This document shows positions 1 to 6,600 of a stretch of 7,632 nucleotides of DNA, in pieces. Made by a program: the position numbers and the translations under genes. The stretch lies in assembly GCA_024711415.1 (NCBI GenBank), contig JANJSW010000201.1:1-7632 (forward strand), read 5' to 3'. The notes beneath the pieces are model-generated. The model was not told the origin of the DNA and searched no databases. It was given only the letters and a program-made list of their open reading frames with translations. This stretch comes from Thermomonas sp. (lineage in GTDB: Bacteria; Pseudomonadota; Gammaproteobacteria; Xanthomonadales; Xanthomonadaceae). The stretch's first letter is position 1, and each line of letters starts with the position of its first letter.

Positions 1-476
1 TGGCGTGGACGCTGGGCGAACCCTGCCTCGACGTCCACGGCGGCATCAACCGCTTCAGCGGCGAACGCAGCATCCTGCGCCTGCATCCCATCATCGCCGC
101 GCGTGGCCACGTCCGCCCTGCGGCGATCGACCCCACACCCACGCTCACCAACCAGGCGCTGTTCGCCCGCGACCAGCAGCTGTGCCTGTACTGCGGGCGC
201 CAATACCACCGCGGCACGCTCACCCGCGACCACGTGCAGCCGGTGTCCAAGGGCGGCCTCGACATCTGGGAGAACGTCGTCACCGCCTGCTTCCAATGCA
301 ATTCGCGCAAGGGCAACCGCACCCCGCAGCAGGCAGGCATGCCGCTGCTGGCCGTGCCCTACCGGCCAAGCTGGGTGGAACACCTGATCCTGTCCAACCG
401 CAACATCCTTGCGGATCAAATGGCCTTCCTGAAGGCCCAGCTGCCCGCCAGGAAACCACGCGGGCTTGCCATGTAG
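1..476 (+). CDS. HNH endonuclease, 5' truncated by window start
   Basis: Reading from base 3, 157 residues are visible before the TAG at 474-476; the true start lies upstream of the window. The sequence has a clear HNH/zinc layout. A first Cys pair lies in LCLYCGR (visible residues 61 and 64). The core TRDHVQPVSKGG follows, with the Asp-His pair at 76-77. Then comes WENVVTAC with Asn91, and a second Cys pair in ACFQCN (96 and 99) with Asn100 and a basic SRKGNRTP tail. In HNH proteins the His and Asn residues form the metal-dependent nuclease site and the four Cys bind structural zinc. After the domain come about 50 residues (AGMPLLAVPY, then LILSNRNILADQMAFL) that I recognise from stand-alone HNH proteins common in Xanthomonadaceae, usually near 190 residues long. 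No toxin, restriction or phage neighbour is visible, so the substrate and role are unknown. The domain call is firm; the function is inferred. Confidence 0.88.
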   Translation, partial: AWTLGEPCLDVHGGINRFSGERSILRLHPIIAARGHVRPAAIDPTPTLTNQALFARDQQLCLYCGRQYHRGTLTRDHVQPVSKGGLDIWENVVTACFQCNSRKGNRTPQQAGMPLLAVPYRPSWVEHLILSNRNILADQMAFLKAQLPARKPRGLAM

Positions 477-520
477 CCTTCCTGCATTGACGCGCGCGCC
501 CCGCTTCGCAACACTCGACC

Positions 521-1543
521 GTGTTTTCTGCCGTGGGGATGGCGATGGCGCTGACGCTGGGCACTACCGGAATGGATCGCGAGACCGAGGCGGAGGTCTT
601 TGCCGCATTCAAGATCGCCAACGCCGAAACCGGCCACCGCTGGAGCTTCGTCGAAGGCGACGCGGCCGACTACATCATCATCGACATGGACAGCCTGTAC
701 GGCCCGATGAGCTGGCTGCGCCTGCACGGGATGGGCCGCAAGGTGATCGCGCTGACCGCGGCAGACCGCCAGCAGACCGACTACCGGCTGCCGCGGCCGG
801 CCAACGCCACCAACCTGGCGGTGCTGCTGAGCGAGATCGCCGGCGTGGCGCAGCAACCGCCGAATGAAACGCCGCCCCCGCGGGAGCCCGCACCGGCGGT
901 CGAGCCCCCTCCGGCCATCGTTGCGCCGGAACCGCTGCCCGCGCCGGAACCGGCCGCGACCCCGCAGCCGGAGCCCGCGCCGGAGCCCGCGCCACCAACC
1001 GCGCGCACGCTGCAGCAGTGGTTGTCGAACGACGCGCTGCGGCAGCGGGTGCGCCTGCAGCGCCCCGACGCACCGGTGCTGCTGATCGACCCGCAGGCCG
1101 GCAGCTGGCATGGCCCGGCCATGCTCAAGCCGCTGGCGCCGTGCTTTTCCGGCGAGCTGTCGGAAAGCGACTTCGCCACGCCCGACGCCGCGGCCTGGGA
1201 CGCCGAAGCCGCCGCGCTGGGCCCGGCGCAACCGCTGCCACGCCTGCAGTGGCTGGGTGGCCTCCTCTCCGGTGCTGCCGTCGACGGCCGCTATCTGTTG
1301 AAAAAGTGGCCGCAGACCGAACGCGAATATCCCAAGCACTTCCGCATCGCCACGGTGATGATGAAAGGGCCGGCCGATGTCGCCGAGATCGCCGAGGCCA
1401 GCGGGGTCAGCACGGAGGAAGTGACCGCTTTCATCAATGCCAACCTCGCCACCGGCTATGCCGAAGTCGCCGATGCCCCGGCGCCGCCGGCGCCGCCATC
1501 GCCGCGCACCACCGGGCTGTTCGGGCGCATCCGCGGCAATTGA
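521..1543 (+). CDS. Uncharacterised protein: degenerate receiver-like domain, Pro/Ala/Glu linker, helical C-terminal domain
   Basis: This is the longest plausible frame, 340 residues from a GTG. In-frame ATGs at 539, 545 and 572 are alternatives; 545 has a GGGG run 6 bases upstream and is at least as likely, so the first 8 to 17 residues are uncertain. I see three parts. Residues about 10-110 contain YIIIDMDSLYG, then KVIALTA, then LPRP. This order resembles a response-regulator receiver: Asp after strand 3, Thr after strand 4, and the Lys-Pro replaced by Arg92-Pro93. Residues about 111-163 are a low-complexity Pro/Ala/Glu linker. Residues about 164-316 end in KKWPQTEREYPKHFRIATVMM and then GPADVAEIAEASGVSTEEV, which looks like a helix-turn-helix. 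Residues 317-340 are another Pro/Ala tail. From memory, this C-terminal pattern resembles proteins encoded near MglA-like GTPase genes in beta/gammaproteobacteria, but I cannot verify that. No signal peptide or membrane segment is apparent. The gene is real by position and composition; its function is unknown. Confidence 0.75.
   Translation: MFSAVGMAMALTLGTTGMDRETEAEVFAAFKIANAETGHRWSFVEGDAADYIIIDMDSLYGPMSWLRLHGMGRKVIALTAADRQQTDYRLPRPANATNLAVLLSEIAGVAQQPPNETPPPREPAPAVEPPPAIVAPEPLPAPEPAATPQPEPAPEPAPPTARTLQQWLSNDALRQRVRLQRPDAPVLLIDPQAGSWHGPAMLKPLAPCFSGELSESDFATPDAAAWDAEAAALGPAQPLPRLQWLGGLLSGAAVDGRYLLKKWPQTEREYPKHFRIATVMMKGPADVAEIAEASGVSTEEVTAFINANLATGYAEVADAPAPPAPPSPRTTGLFGRIRGN
851..1009 (+). 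repeat. Pro/Ala/Glu-rich low-complexity linker coding region
   Basis: Residues about 111-163 of the uncharacterised protein are almost entirely Pro, Ala, Glu and Val, with PEPA-type units. The last units are an exact tandem 12-base repeat, ccggagcccgcg, at 968-979 and 980-991. This probably forms an extended flexible tether between two domains. Slippage could change its length between strains. Confidence 0.8.
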
Positions 1544-1546
1544 GCA

Positions 1547-1559
1547 ACCGCGGAGCGGT
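1547..1559. terminator. Short hairpin between convergent genes
   Basis: ACCGC (1547-1551) pairs with GCGGT (1555-1559) around a GGA loop, in the 15-base gap between the convergent stop codons. No T-run follows on either strand and the stem is only 5 bp. It is weak as an intrinsic terminator and could simply be GC-rich noise. Confidence 0.25.
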
Positions 1560-3691
1560 CAGCCGCGCGCGGTCAATCGCCAGGCGCGATGGATGCGCGC
1601 GTTGCGGGCGAAATCCGGCGGGATGGTGGCGGCGCTGATGTCTTCCACCTGCGCGAAGTCCGCCAACGCTGCCTCGTCCAGCTTGAAGCGACGGAAGTTG
1701 TTGCTGAAGTACAGCACGCCGCCCGGCGCCAGCCGCGCCACCGCCGCGCGCAGCAGGCGCACCTGGTCGCGCTGCACGTCGAAGTCGTCGGCGCGCTTGG
1801 AGTTGGAGAACGTGGGCGGGTCGCAGAACACCACGTCGTATTCGCCGGTGTCGGCTTCCAGCCACTTCAGCGCATCGGCCTGGGCGATGCGGTGGCGGGT
1901 GCCGCCGATGCCGTTGCCGCGCAGGTTGTCGGCCAGCCATTCCAGATAGGTGGCGGACAGGTCCACGCTGGTGGTCTGCGCGGCGCCCTGCACCGCCGCC
2001 TGCACGGTGGCCACGCCGGTGTAGCAGAACAGGTTGAGGAAACGCTTGCCGCGCGCCTCCAGCGCCATCCGCGCGCGCAGCGGGCGATGGTCGAGGACCA
2101 GCCCGGTATCGAGGTAGTCGAACAGGTTGACCTGCAGTTTCGCCGCGCCCTCCTCCACCGTGAGGAACTGCCCGCGATGGTCGAAATGGCCGTACTTGCT
2201 GCCGCCCTTGCCGGTGCTGCGGGTCTTCACGGCAACCCGCTCGCGCGGCAGGCCGAACACCTCGCGCACTGCCAGCAACAGGTCGCTCAGGCGCTTGCGG
2301 GTGGTCGCTTCCGGGATCTCGGCCGGCGCGGCGTATTCCTGCACGTGCAGCCAGGTCTCGCCCTCGACGGTGGTGTACACGTCCACCGCGCAGGCGTACT
2401 CGGGAATGTCGGCGTCGTAGGCGCGGAAGCAGCTGACCTGCTCCTGCTGCCGCCAGCGCGCGAGCCTGTCGAGGTTCTTGCGCAGGCGGTTCGCCACCAT
2501 CTGCGCGCCTTCCGGCAGCGCGCGCTTCTCGATGCCTTCGCGCTGCGGCGGCGCGATCGGATCCACCGCGATCAGGCTGCATTCGATGGCGCCGTTGAAC
2601 AGCTGATAACTCTTCTTCGCACGCAGCCCGGTGGCGCGGGCCAGTTCGCCGTCACCGCACAGCAGCGCCGCGCGCCACTGCGGCGCCACGCGCTTGAGCG
2701 CATCGCCCAGCGCGCGGTACAGCGCCGGGTCGGCAGCCAGGCGGGCGTCGTAGGGGGGATTGCAGGCGACCACCCCGCGCGGGTTCTCCATCGGCGCCAG
2801 GTCGACGATGTCGCGCACGGAGAAGCCGATGGCGTCGTCCACGCCCGCCGCCTGCGCGTTCTCGTGCGCGGCGCGGATGGCGTGCGGATCCACGTCGCTG
2901 CCGTGGAAGCACGGCCGCAGCGTGGCGCGGCCGCGCGCTTCACGCGCGATGGCCTCCACCCGCAGGCCCGCCCAGGCTTCGCCATCGAATCCCAGCCAGC
3001 GGCTCGGCGGCACGTCGCCGTGGCGGCGCAGCCCCGGCGCCACGTCGGCCGCCATCAGCGCGCCCTCGATCAACAGCGTGCCGCTGCCGCACATCGGGTC
3101 GAGCAGGTCGCCGCCTTCGGCATAGGCCTGCGCCCAGCCGGCCCGTGCGAGCACCGCCGCGGCCACGGTTTCCTTCAGCGGCGCCGCGCCCTGCACGCGC
3201 CGCCAGCCGCGCCGGTGCATCGGCCCGCCGGACAGGTCGATGGACAGCGTGGCGCGGCCCTTGCGGACGACCAGGTTGATGCGGACGTCCGGCGACTCCA
3301 CGTCCACGTCCGGCCGCTGGCCGGTGCTGGCGCGCAGGGTGTCGACAACGGCGTCCTTCACCCGCTGCGCGGCGTAGCGCGCGTGGGTGATGGCACTGCC
3401 GGAGACGTGCGCATCGATGGCGAAGGTGTGGCCGGGCGAGAGATGGCGCGTCCAGTCCACCGCGGCCGCACCGGCGTACAGCGCATGCTCGTCGGCGCAT
3501 TCGAACTCGGCGATGGGCCAGAGGATGCGGCTGGCCAGGCGCGACCACAGCACCGCGCGCTGGGCATCCAGCAGGCTGCCCTCGACGTTGGCGCCGGCGA
3601 TGGTGGCGGTGGCGCGCGCGCAGCCGAGGGCGACCAGCTCGTCGGCCAGCAGGTATTCCAGGCCCTTGCCGCAGGAAGCGAAGAATTTCAT
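1559..3691 (-). CDS. rlmL: Bifunctional 23S rRNA (guanine-N2)/(guanine-N7) methyltransferase RlmKL
   Basis: This 710-residue protein is full length for the fused RlmKL family (about 700). It modifies 23S rRNA in the cytoplasm during large-subunit assembly: N2-methylation of G2445 by the RlmL half and N7-methylation of G2069 by the RlmK half (E. coli numbering). Residues 1-160 fit the N-terminal ferredoxin-like and THUMP RNA-binding region. The RlmL methyltransferase follows, with the SAM-binding motif DPMCGSGT at 198-205 and the catalytic NPPY at 311-314. The RlmK half shows the FDHRGQFL segment (503-510), the SAM motif FLNLFCYTG at 551-559 and the [10 protein letters not shown] motif at 623-632. 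All key motifs are intact. The ATG at 3691 opens the conserved [15 protein letters not shown] start and lies 4 bases after the TGA of the upstream hydrolase, with only a weak ribosome-binding site, which suggests translational coupling. The gene converges on the 340-residue protein gene with 15 bases between stops. A 755-codon open frame on the opposite strand is a shadow. Confidence 0.97.
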   Translation of the reverse strand: MKFFASCGKGLEYLLADELVALGCARATATIAGANVEGSLLDAQRAVLWSRLASRILWPIAEFECADEHALYAGAAAVDWTRHLSPGHTFAIDAHVSGSAITHARYAAQRVKDAVVDTLRASTGQRPDVDVESPDVRINLVVRKGRATLSIDLSGGPMHRRGWRRVQGAAPLKETVAAAVLARAGWAQAYAEGGDLLDPMCGSGTLLIEGALMAADVAPGLRRHGDVPPSRWLGFDGEAWAGLRVEAIAREARGRATLRPCFHGSDVDPHAIRAAHENAQAAGVDDAIGFSVRDIVDLAPMENPRGVVACNPPYDARLAADPALYRALGDALKRVAPQWRAALLCGDGELARATGLRAKKSYQLFNGAIECSLIAVDPIAPPQREGIEKRALPEGAQMVANRLRKNLDRLARWRQQEQVSCFRAYDADIPEYACAVDVYTTVEGETWLHVQEYAAPAEIPEATTRKRLSDLLLAVREVFGLPRERVAVKTRSTGKGGSKYGHFDHRGQFLTVEEGAAKLQVNLFDYLDTGLVLDHRPLRARMALEARGKRFLNLFCYTGVATVQAAVQGAAQTTSVDLSATYLEWLADNLRGNGIGGTRHRIAQADALKWLEADTGEYDVVFCDPPTFSNSKRADDFDVQRDQVRLLRAAVARLAPGGVLYFSNNFRRFKLDEAALADFAQVEDISAATIPPDFARNARIHRAWRLTARG

Positions 3692-3695
3692 GGCG

Positions 3696-4220
3696 TCACA
3701 GCGCCGCCAGCAGCGCGGCGAAAGCTTCGGCGCTGGCCTGCACGTGGTCGGACAGGCGGTGTGAATCGTTCACCAGCAGCAGCCGCGCGTCGCGCGCCGC
3801 CGCCCATTCCACCACCTGCGCGGCCGGGATCAGCTCGTCGTGCCAGCCGTGGATGATCGAGGTCGGCACGCTCGCGGCCTGCATCGGTGGCGCGCCCTCC
3901 ATGACCACCGGCGGGGCCATCAGGAACAGGCCGGCCACCGGCAGCTGCCGCGACACGTGGCCGCTGATGTAGGCGCCCAGGCTCGATCCTGCCAGCACCA
4001 GCGGGCCGCGCGCAGCGGCGGCCTGCGCCAGCGCCTGCAGGCGGGCGATGCGGGCGGCCACGTCGCCCAGCGGCGTCACCTCGCGGCGGGCGTCCAGGTC
4101 GGTGTAGTCGGGGCGTTCGTGGGTCCAACCCAGGCGCTCGGCCACATCGGCCAGCGCGGTCACTTTGGTCGCATCGGGGCCGCTTTCGAAGCCGTGCGAC
4201 AGAATGCAATGTCCTCTCAT
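3696..4220 (-). CDS. Small alpha/beta-fold hydrolase (YqiA/RBBP9-like size class)
   Basis: This 174-residue cytoplasmic protein has a complete alpha/beta-hydrolase catalytic set. [12 protein letters not shown] (8-19) carries the HG of the oxyanion region. GSSLGA (78-83) holds the nucleophile Ser80. [10 protein letters not shown] (123-132) supplies Asp128, and NDSHRLSDH (151-159) supplies His154. It has no lid domain and no signal peptide, so it belongs with small single-domain serine hydrolases or esterases. The substrate cannot be read from the sequence. The ATG at 4220 was chosen because it directly opens the first beta strand ([10 protein letters not shown]). It lacks a Shine-Dalgarno but sits 6 bases after a TAGCAT hexamer, which suggests a leaderless mRNA. 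Its stop is 4 bases before rlmKL, so the two are probably co-transcribed. Its start is separated by 22 bases from the divergent amidase gene. Fold and triad are clear; physiological role is unknown. Confidence 0.9.
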   Translation of the reverse strand: MRGHCILSHGFESGPDATKVTALADVAERLGWTHERPDYTDLDARREVTPLGDVAARIARLQALAQAAAARGPLVLAGSSLGAYISGHVSRQLPVAGLFLMAPPVVMEGAPPMQAASVPTSIIHGWHDELIPAAQVVEWAAARDARLLLVNDSHRLSDHVQASAEAFAALLAAL

Positions 4221-4226
4221 GGGTGA

Positions 4227-4236
4227 ATGCTAGCAT
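4227..4236. promoter_or_regulatory. Palindromic bidirectional extended -10 element
   Basis: The 10-bp perfect palindrome ATGCTAGCAT lies exactly midway between the divergent ATGs at 4220 and 4243. Read on either strand it gives TGC-TAGCAT, an extended -10 (TGn-TANNNT). The hexamer ends 6 bases before the ATG on both sides, placing transcription starts at or within a base or two of each start codon. No good -35 hexamer is visible on either side. The same palindrome could instead be an operator half-site. The promoter role is inferred. Confidence 0.55.
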
Positions 4237-4242
4237 CGGCGC

Positions 4243-4800
4243 ATGCCCGCCCCGACGATCCACGCGCACCACCTGCCCTATGCGGAGCTGCTGGCCGCAC
4301 GTGCGCCGGACGCCGTCGACACCGTGGTCATCCACTGCACCGAGCTGCCCGACCTCGCCACCGCGCGCGCATACGGCGAGCGGGTCCTCTACGACTCCGG
4401 CACCGGCAACAGCGGGCATTACTACATAGACCGCGACGGCCGCATCGAGGAGTACGTGCCGCCCGCGCGCAGCGCCCACCACACCCGCGGCTGGAACGCG
4501 CGCAGCATCGGCATCGAACTGGTCAATACCGGCCGGTTCCCCGACTGGCTGGATTCCCGCCGGCAGGCGATGGACGAGCCGTACACCGACGCGCAGATCG
4601 CCGCGCTGACCGCCCTGCTGCAGCGGCTGTGCACTGAACTCCCGTCGCTGGCGCAGATCGCCGGCCACGAGGATCTGGATCGCGACGAGGTCGAAGCCAG
4701 TGACGACCCCGCCCTGAAGGTGCGGCGCAAGCGCGACCCGGGGCCGCTGTTCCCGTGGCGGGCCGTGCTGGACGCGGTGCCGCTGCGGCGGCTCGCATAG
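4243..4800 (+). CDS. AmpD-like N-acetylmuramoyl-L-alanine amidase (Amidase_2 family)
   Basis: This 185-residue protein is close to the length of cytoplasmic AmpD. Family enzymes use zinc to cut the amide bond between N-acetylmuramic acid (or its anhydro form) and L-alanine of the stem peptide, often during cell-wall recycling. The landmarks are VIHCTE with zinc ligand His31, GHYYIDRDGRIEEYV (58-72), AHHTRGWN (78-85), SIGIELVN with catalytic Glu92, GHED with zinc ligand His142, and RRKRDPGPLFPW with Lys163 and the third ligand Asp165. Between His142 and Asp165 there are 22 residues, clearly more than the 9 I recall in AmpD (His154 to Asp164), and the extra stretch is acidic (DLDRDEVEASDD). There is no signal peptide, so cytoplasmic action is expected. 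The ATG at 4243 has no Shine-Dalgarno and lies 6 bases after TAGCAT, suggesting a leaderless mRNA. It could be AmpD itself or a paralogue; without the rest of the genome I leave the symbol empty. Confidence 0.92.
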   Translation: MPAPTIHAHHLPYAELLAARAPDAVDTVVIHCTELPDLATARAYGERVLYDSGTGNSGHYYIDRDGRIEEYVPPARSAHHTRGWNARSIGIELVNTGRFPDWLDSRRQAMDEPYTDAQIAALTALLQRLCTELPSLAQIAGHEDLDRDEVEASDDPALKVRRKRDPGPLFPWRAVLDAVPLRRLA

Positions 4801-4844
4801 CGGCGCCCACCCTGCCCGCAAAGGGAAGCGTCATGGCCGCCCCG

Positions 4845-4850
4845 TATAAT
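4845..4850 (+). promoter_or_regulatory. Consensus -10 hexamer for leaderless tesB
   Basis: A perfect TATAAT stands out in GC-rich sequence. It ends 8 bases before the tesB ATG at 4859, so transcription would begin at or within 1 to 3 bases of the start codon. There is no Shine-Dalgarno and no recognisable -35 at 16-18 bp spacing (the region reads aagggaag). The promoter presumably drives tesB and the overlapping DUF2007 gene. Confidence 0.7.
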
Positions 4851-4858
4851 TCCGGCCC

Positions 4859-5722
4859 ATGAACGCCCCCGTCTCCGAACTGATCGAACTGCTGTCGCTG
4901 GAACGTCTGGAAGACGACCTGTTCCGCGGCCAGAGCCGCGACATCGGCACCAAATACGTGTTCGGCGGGCAAGTGCTGGGACAGGCGCTGTCGGCGGCGC
5001 AGGCCACCATGACCGAGCCGCGCAACGCGCATTCGCTGCACGCCTATTTCCTGCGTGCCGGCAACATCGAGGCGCCGATCGTCTACCACGTGGACCGCAC
5101 CCGCGACGGCGGCAGCTTCTCGGTGCGGCGGGTCACCGCGATCCAGCACGGCAAGGTGATCTTCTTCTGCGCCGCCTCGTTCCAGGACGAGGAGCCGGGC
5201 GCGGAGCACCAGCTGTCGATGCCGGACGTGCCCAAGCCCGAAGACCTCGAGCCCGCGCCGGCGATTCCGCCGGAGAAGCTGGCGCTGCTGCCGACCAAGG
5301 TGCAGCGCTGGCTGGACCGCGCCGGGCCGTTCGAGTTCCGCCATGTCTATCCGCGCGACGAGCTGAACCCGCCGAAGCGCCCGCCGTTCCAGCAGGTGTG
5401 GTTCCGCCTGACCGAGAAGGTCGGCGACGCGCCGGAACTGCACCGCGCGCTGCTGGCCTACGCCAGCGACTTCCACCTGCTCGGCACCGCCACCTTCCCG
5501 CACGGCATCAGCTACTACCAGCCGAACGTGCAGATGGCCTCGCTGGACCACGCGCTGTGGTTCCACCGCAGCTTCCGCGCCGACGACTGGCTGCTGTATT
5601 CGATCGACAGCCCCAGCGCGCAGGGTGCGCGCGGACTGGCACGCGGACAGGTGTTCGACCGCAGCGGGCGGCTGGTGGCCAGCACCGCGCAGGAAGGGAT
5701 GATCCGGGTGCTGCCGGCGTGA
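4859..5722 (+). CDS. tesB: Acyl-CoA thioesterase II
   Basis: This 287-residue protein matches the length of E. coli TesB (286). It hydrolyses medium- to long-chain acyl-CoA to free fatty acid and CoA in the cytoplasm. The double-hotdog layout is visible. The N-terminal hotdog includes GGQVLGQALSAA (36-47), SLHAYFLRAGN (59-69) and RDGGSFSVRRV (82-92). The C-terminal hotdog includes LLAYASDFHLL (198-208), MASLDHALWFHR (226-237), DDWLLYSIDSPSA (242-254) and LVASTAQEGMIR (272-283). The catalytic triad Asp204, Thr228, Gln278 of E. coli TesB falls at the same numbers here as Asp204, Ser228 and Gln278; Ser for Thr keeps the hydroxyl. The ATG at 4859 opens the conserved domain and follows a TATAAT by 8 bases with no Shine-Dalgarno, so the mRNA is probably leaderless. 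Its stop overlaps the start of the next gene as GTGA. The call is firm; chain-length preference is not readable. Confidence 0.96.
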   Translation: MNAPVSELIELLSLERLEDDLFRGQSRDIGTKYVFGGQVLGQALSAAQATMTEPRNAHSLHAYFLRAGNIEAPIVYHVDRTRDGGSFSVRRVTAIQHGKVIFFCAASFQDEEPGAEHQLSMPDVPKPEDLEPAPAIPPEKLALLPTKVQRWLDRAGPFEFRHVYPRDELNPPKRPPFQQVWFRLTEKVGDAPELHRALLAYASDFHLLGTATFPHGISYYQPNVQMASLDHALWFHRSFRADDWLLYSIDSPSAQGARGLARGQVFDRSGRLVASTAQEGMIRVLPA

Positions 5723-6528
5723 GGAAGGTCTTCTCCAGCCAGCGCCTGGAAAACGTGGAAGCCGTGGCCGAACTGCTGCGCGCCGAAGGCATCGCGGTCA
5801 GGATCACCAACGGTCGCTCCTATCGCAGCCGCCGGCGTGCAAACTTCAGCTACGACAGCCGGCGTATCCCGGAAGACCTGCCATCGGTCTGGATCGTGCA
5901 TTCCGAAGACCAGCCGCGCGGCCGCCAGCTGCTACGCGAGATGGGCCTGCTGGAAAGCACCCGCGACCCGGGTTCGAGCTATCTGCCCAGCGGCCGCCAC
6001 GGCGAGGCGACCGGCAAGGCCGATTTCTTCAGCCCCAAGCGGGTCAAGCTGGGACTGCTGTTGCTGATCGTCGGCGGCATCGCGCTGATCGCGGTGGCCA
6101 CGCGCCGGCAGGCGCCCGAGGTGGTCGCCACCGCGCCGGTCGCGGCCAATGCGCCGTCCCCCGCACCGCCGCCGCTGGTGCCCGAGGCAATCACCGAGGT
6201 GCAGGTCCACCGCGTGGACGTGCCCACCGCGCTGGCGCAGCTGCTGGTGACCGAGACTCTGGAGCGGCGCAAGCCGGCGCAGGCCTGCCTCGCGGTCGAT
6301 GGCGGCGACCCGTCGGCGAAGCTGCTGCAGGCGCTGCCGACCAAGCCCGCCGCGCTGTTCCCGGCGTCGGCCTGCCCGGGCAAGGACGCACTGGCCATCG
6401 CGGTGGACAACTACCTCACCGACGGCAGCGGCAGCGGCGAGGTGCAGCTGACGGTGGGGGGCGGCAAACCCCGCGTGCTCGAGGTGGAGCGCAACGGCAC
6501 CGCCTGGCGCGTGCTGCGCCGGCGCTGA
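5719..6528 (+). CDS. DUF2007-domain single-pass membrane protein ('pathogenicity-like' protein)
   Basis: This 269-residue protein starts at a GTG that overlaps the tesB stop by 4 bases (GTGA), indicating translational coupling. The frame stays open far upstream inside tesB, but the family start (M)RKVFSSQRLENVEAVAELL fixes the start at 5719. Residues 1-85 match DUF2007, described as a putative signal-transducing domain: an alpha/beta ferredoxin-like unit including GIAVRITNGRSY and SVWIVHSEDQPRGRQLLREMGLL. A hydrophobic segment at 109-128 (VKLGLLLLIVGGIALIAVAT) is preceded by SPKR and followed by RR. A Pro/Ala-rich spacer (132-156) and a C-terminal domain follow, with Cys190 and Cys219, NYLTDGSG (231-238) and a terminal beta-rich part. 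I infer a cytoplasmic DUF2007 domain and a periplasmic C-terminus in which the Cys pair could form a disulfide; the flanking charges do not settle the topology. From memory, xanthomonads label this protein 'pathogenicity-like', which is not a demonstrated function. The next gene is convergent, across a strong hairpin. Confidence 0.88.
   Translation: MRKVFSSQRLENVEAVAELLRAEGIAVRITNGRSYRSRRRANFSYDSRRIPEDLPSVWIVHSEDQPRGRQLLREMGLLESTRDPGSSYLPSGRHGEATGKADFFSPKRVKLGLLLLIVGGIALIAVATRRQAPEVVATAPVAANAPSPAPPPLVPEAITEVQVHRVDVPTALAQLLVTETLERRKPAQACLAVDGGDPSAKLLQALPTKPAALFPASACPGKDALAIAVDNYLTDGSGSGEVQLTVGGGKPRVLEVERNGTAWRVLRRR
6043..6102 (+). other. Predicted transmembrane segment of the DUF2007 protein
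   Basis: Codons 109-128 encode about 20 mostly Leu/Ile/Val/Ala/Gly residues, bounded by Lys-Arg before and Arg-Arg after. It is the only membrane-length hydrophobic run in the protein and is too far from the N-terminus to be a cleavable signal. Confidence 0.85.
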
Positions 6529-6554
6529 TACACGCGGCATCCGCCGGAACGGGA

Positions 6555-6578
6555 ACGGCCCGCATCGCTGCGGGCCGT
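6555..6578. terminator. Bidirectional intrinsic terminator hairpin
   Basis: ACGGCCCGCA (6555-6564) pairs perfectly with TGCGGGCCGT (6569-6578) around a TCGC loop, a 10-bp GC-rich stem. It sits between the convergent stops of the DUF2007 gene (6528) and the EF-hand gene (6601). The + strand continues CTTCATT; the - strand continues TTCCCGTTCC. Both tails are only moderately T-rich, but the stem is strong and the position fits termination of both transcripts. Confidence 0.8.
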
Positions 6579-6600
6579 CTTCATTGCCGGTGCTGCAGAT

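Noticed and set aside
1..476. The HNH gene considered as part of a defence, restriction or homing element.
   Set aside because: There is no methyltransferase, intron boundary, phage gene or other defence gene beside it in the visible sequence, and it resembles a conserved chromosomal stand-alone HNH protein. Sequence upstream of the window would be needed to reopen this.
487..515. A possible promoter for the 340-residue protein: TTGACG (487-492) with AACACT (510-515) at 17-base spacing, which would start transcription near the GTG at 521.
   Set aside because: The -10 candidate matches only half of the consensus and lacks the initial T. The -35 match alone is not enough, and the start codon of this gene is itself uncertain.
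851..1009. The Pro/Ala/Glu repeat considered as a repeat-in-toxin or PPR-type structural repeat, or as a CRISPR-like array.
   Set aside because: It is in frame within a gene, has an irregular period apart from one exact 12-base tandem copy, and has no spacers. It reads as a flexible linker.
416..1339. A 307-codon open frame on the - strand across the HNH and 340-residue protein genes.
   Set aside because: It is an Arg/Gly/Ala-rich shadow with no domain. It overlaps the real HNH reading frame and the structured part of the + strand protein.
1589..3856. A 755-codon open frame on the + strand across the whole of rlmKL, longer than rlmKL itself.
   Set aside because: Its translation is rich in Arg, Ala, His and Gly with no recognisable domain, while the opposite strand encodes RlmKL with all motifs intact. 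Long antisense frames are expected in GC-rich genes because stop codons are rare there. It also overlaps the hydrolase gene.
3688..4821. A 377-codon - strand frame covering the amidase and hydrolase genes.
   Set aside because: It overlaps the amidase and the hydrolase, both with complete catalytic residues in other frames. Its product is low-complexity and unrecognisable.
4523..5566. A 347-codon - strand frame antisense to the amidase and tesB genes.
   Set aside because: TesB on the + strand is unambiguous, with its catalytic residues at the E. coli positions. This frame is compositional noise.
5398..5718. An N-terminal extension of the DUF2007 protein inside tesB.
   Set aside because: The residues upstream of 5719 are a frame-shifted reading of tesB. 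The DUF2007 family begins at RKVFSSQRLENVEA, matching the GTG at 5719.
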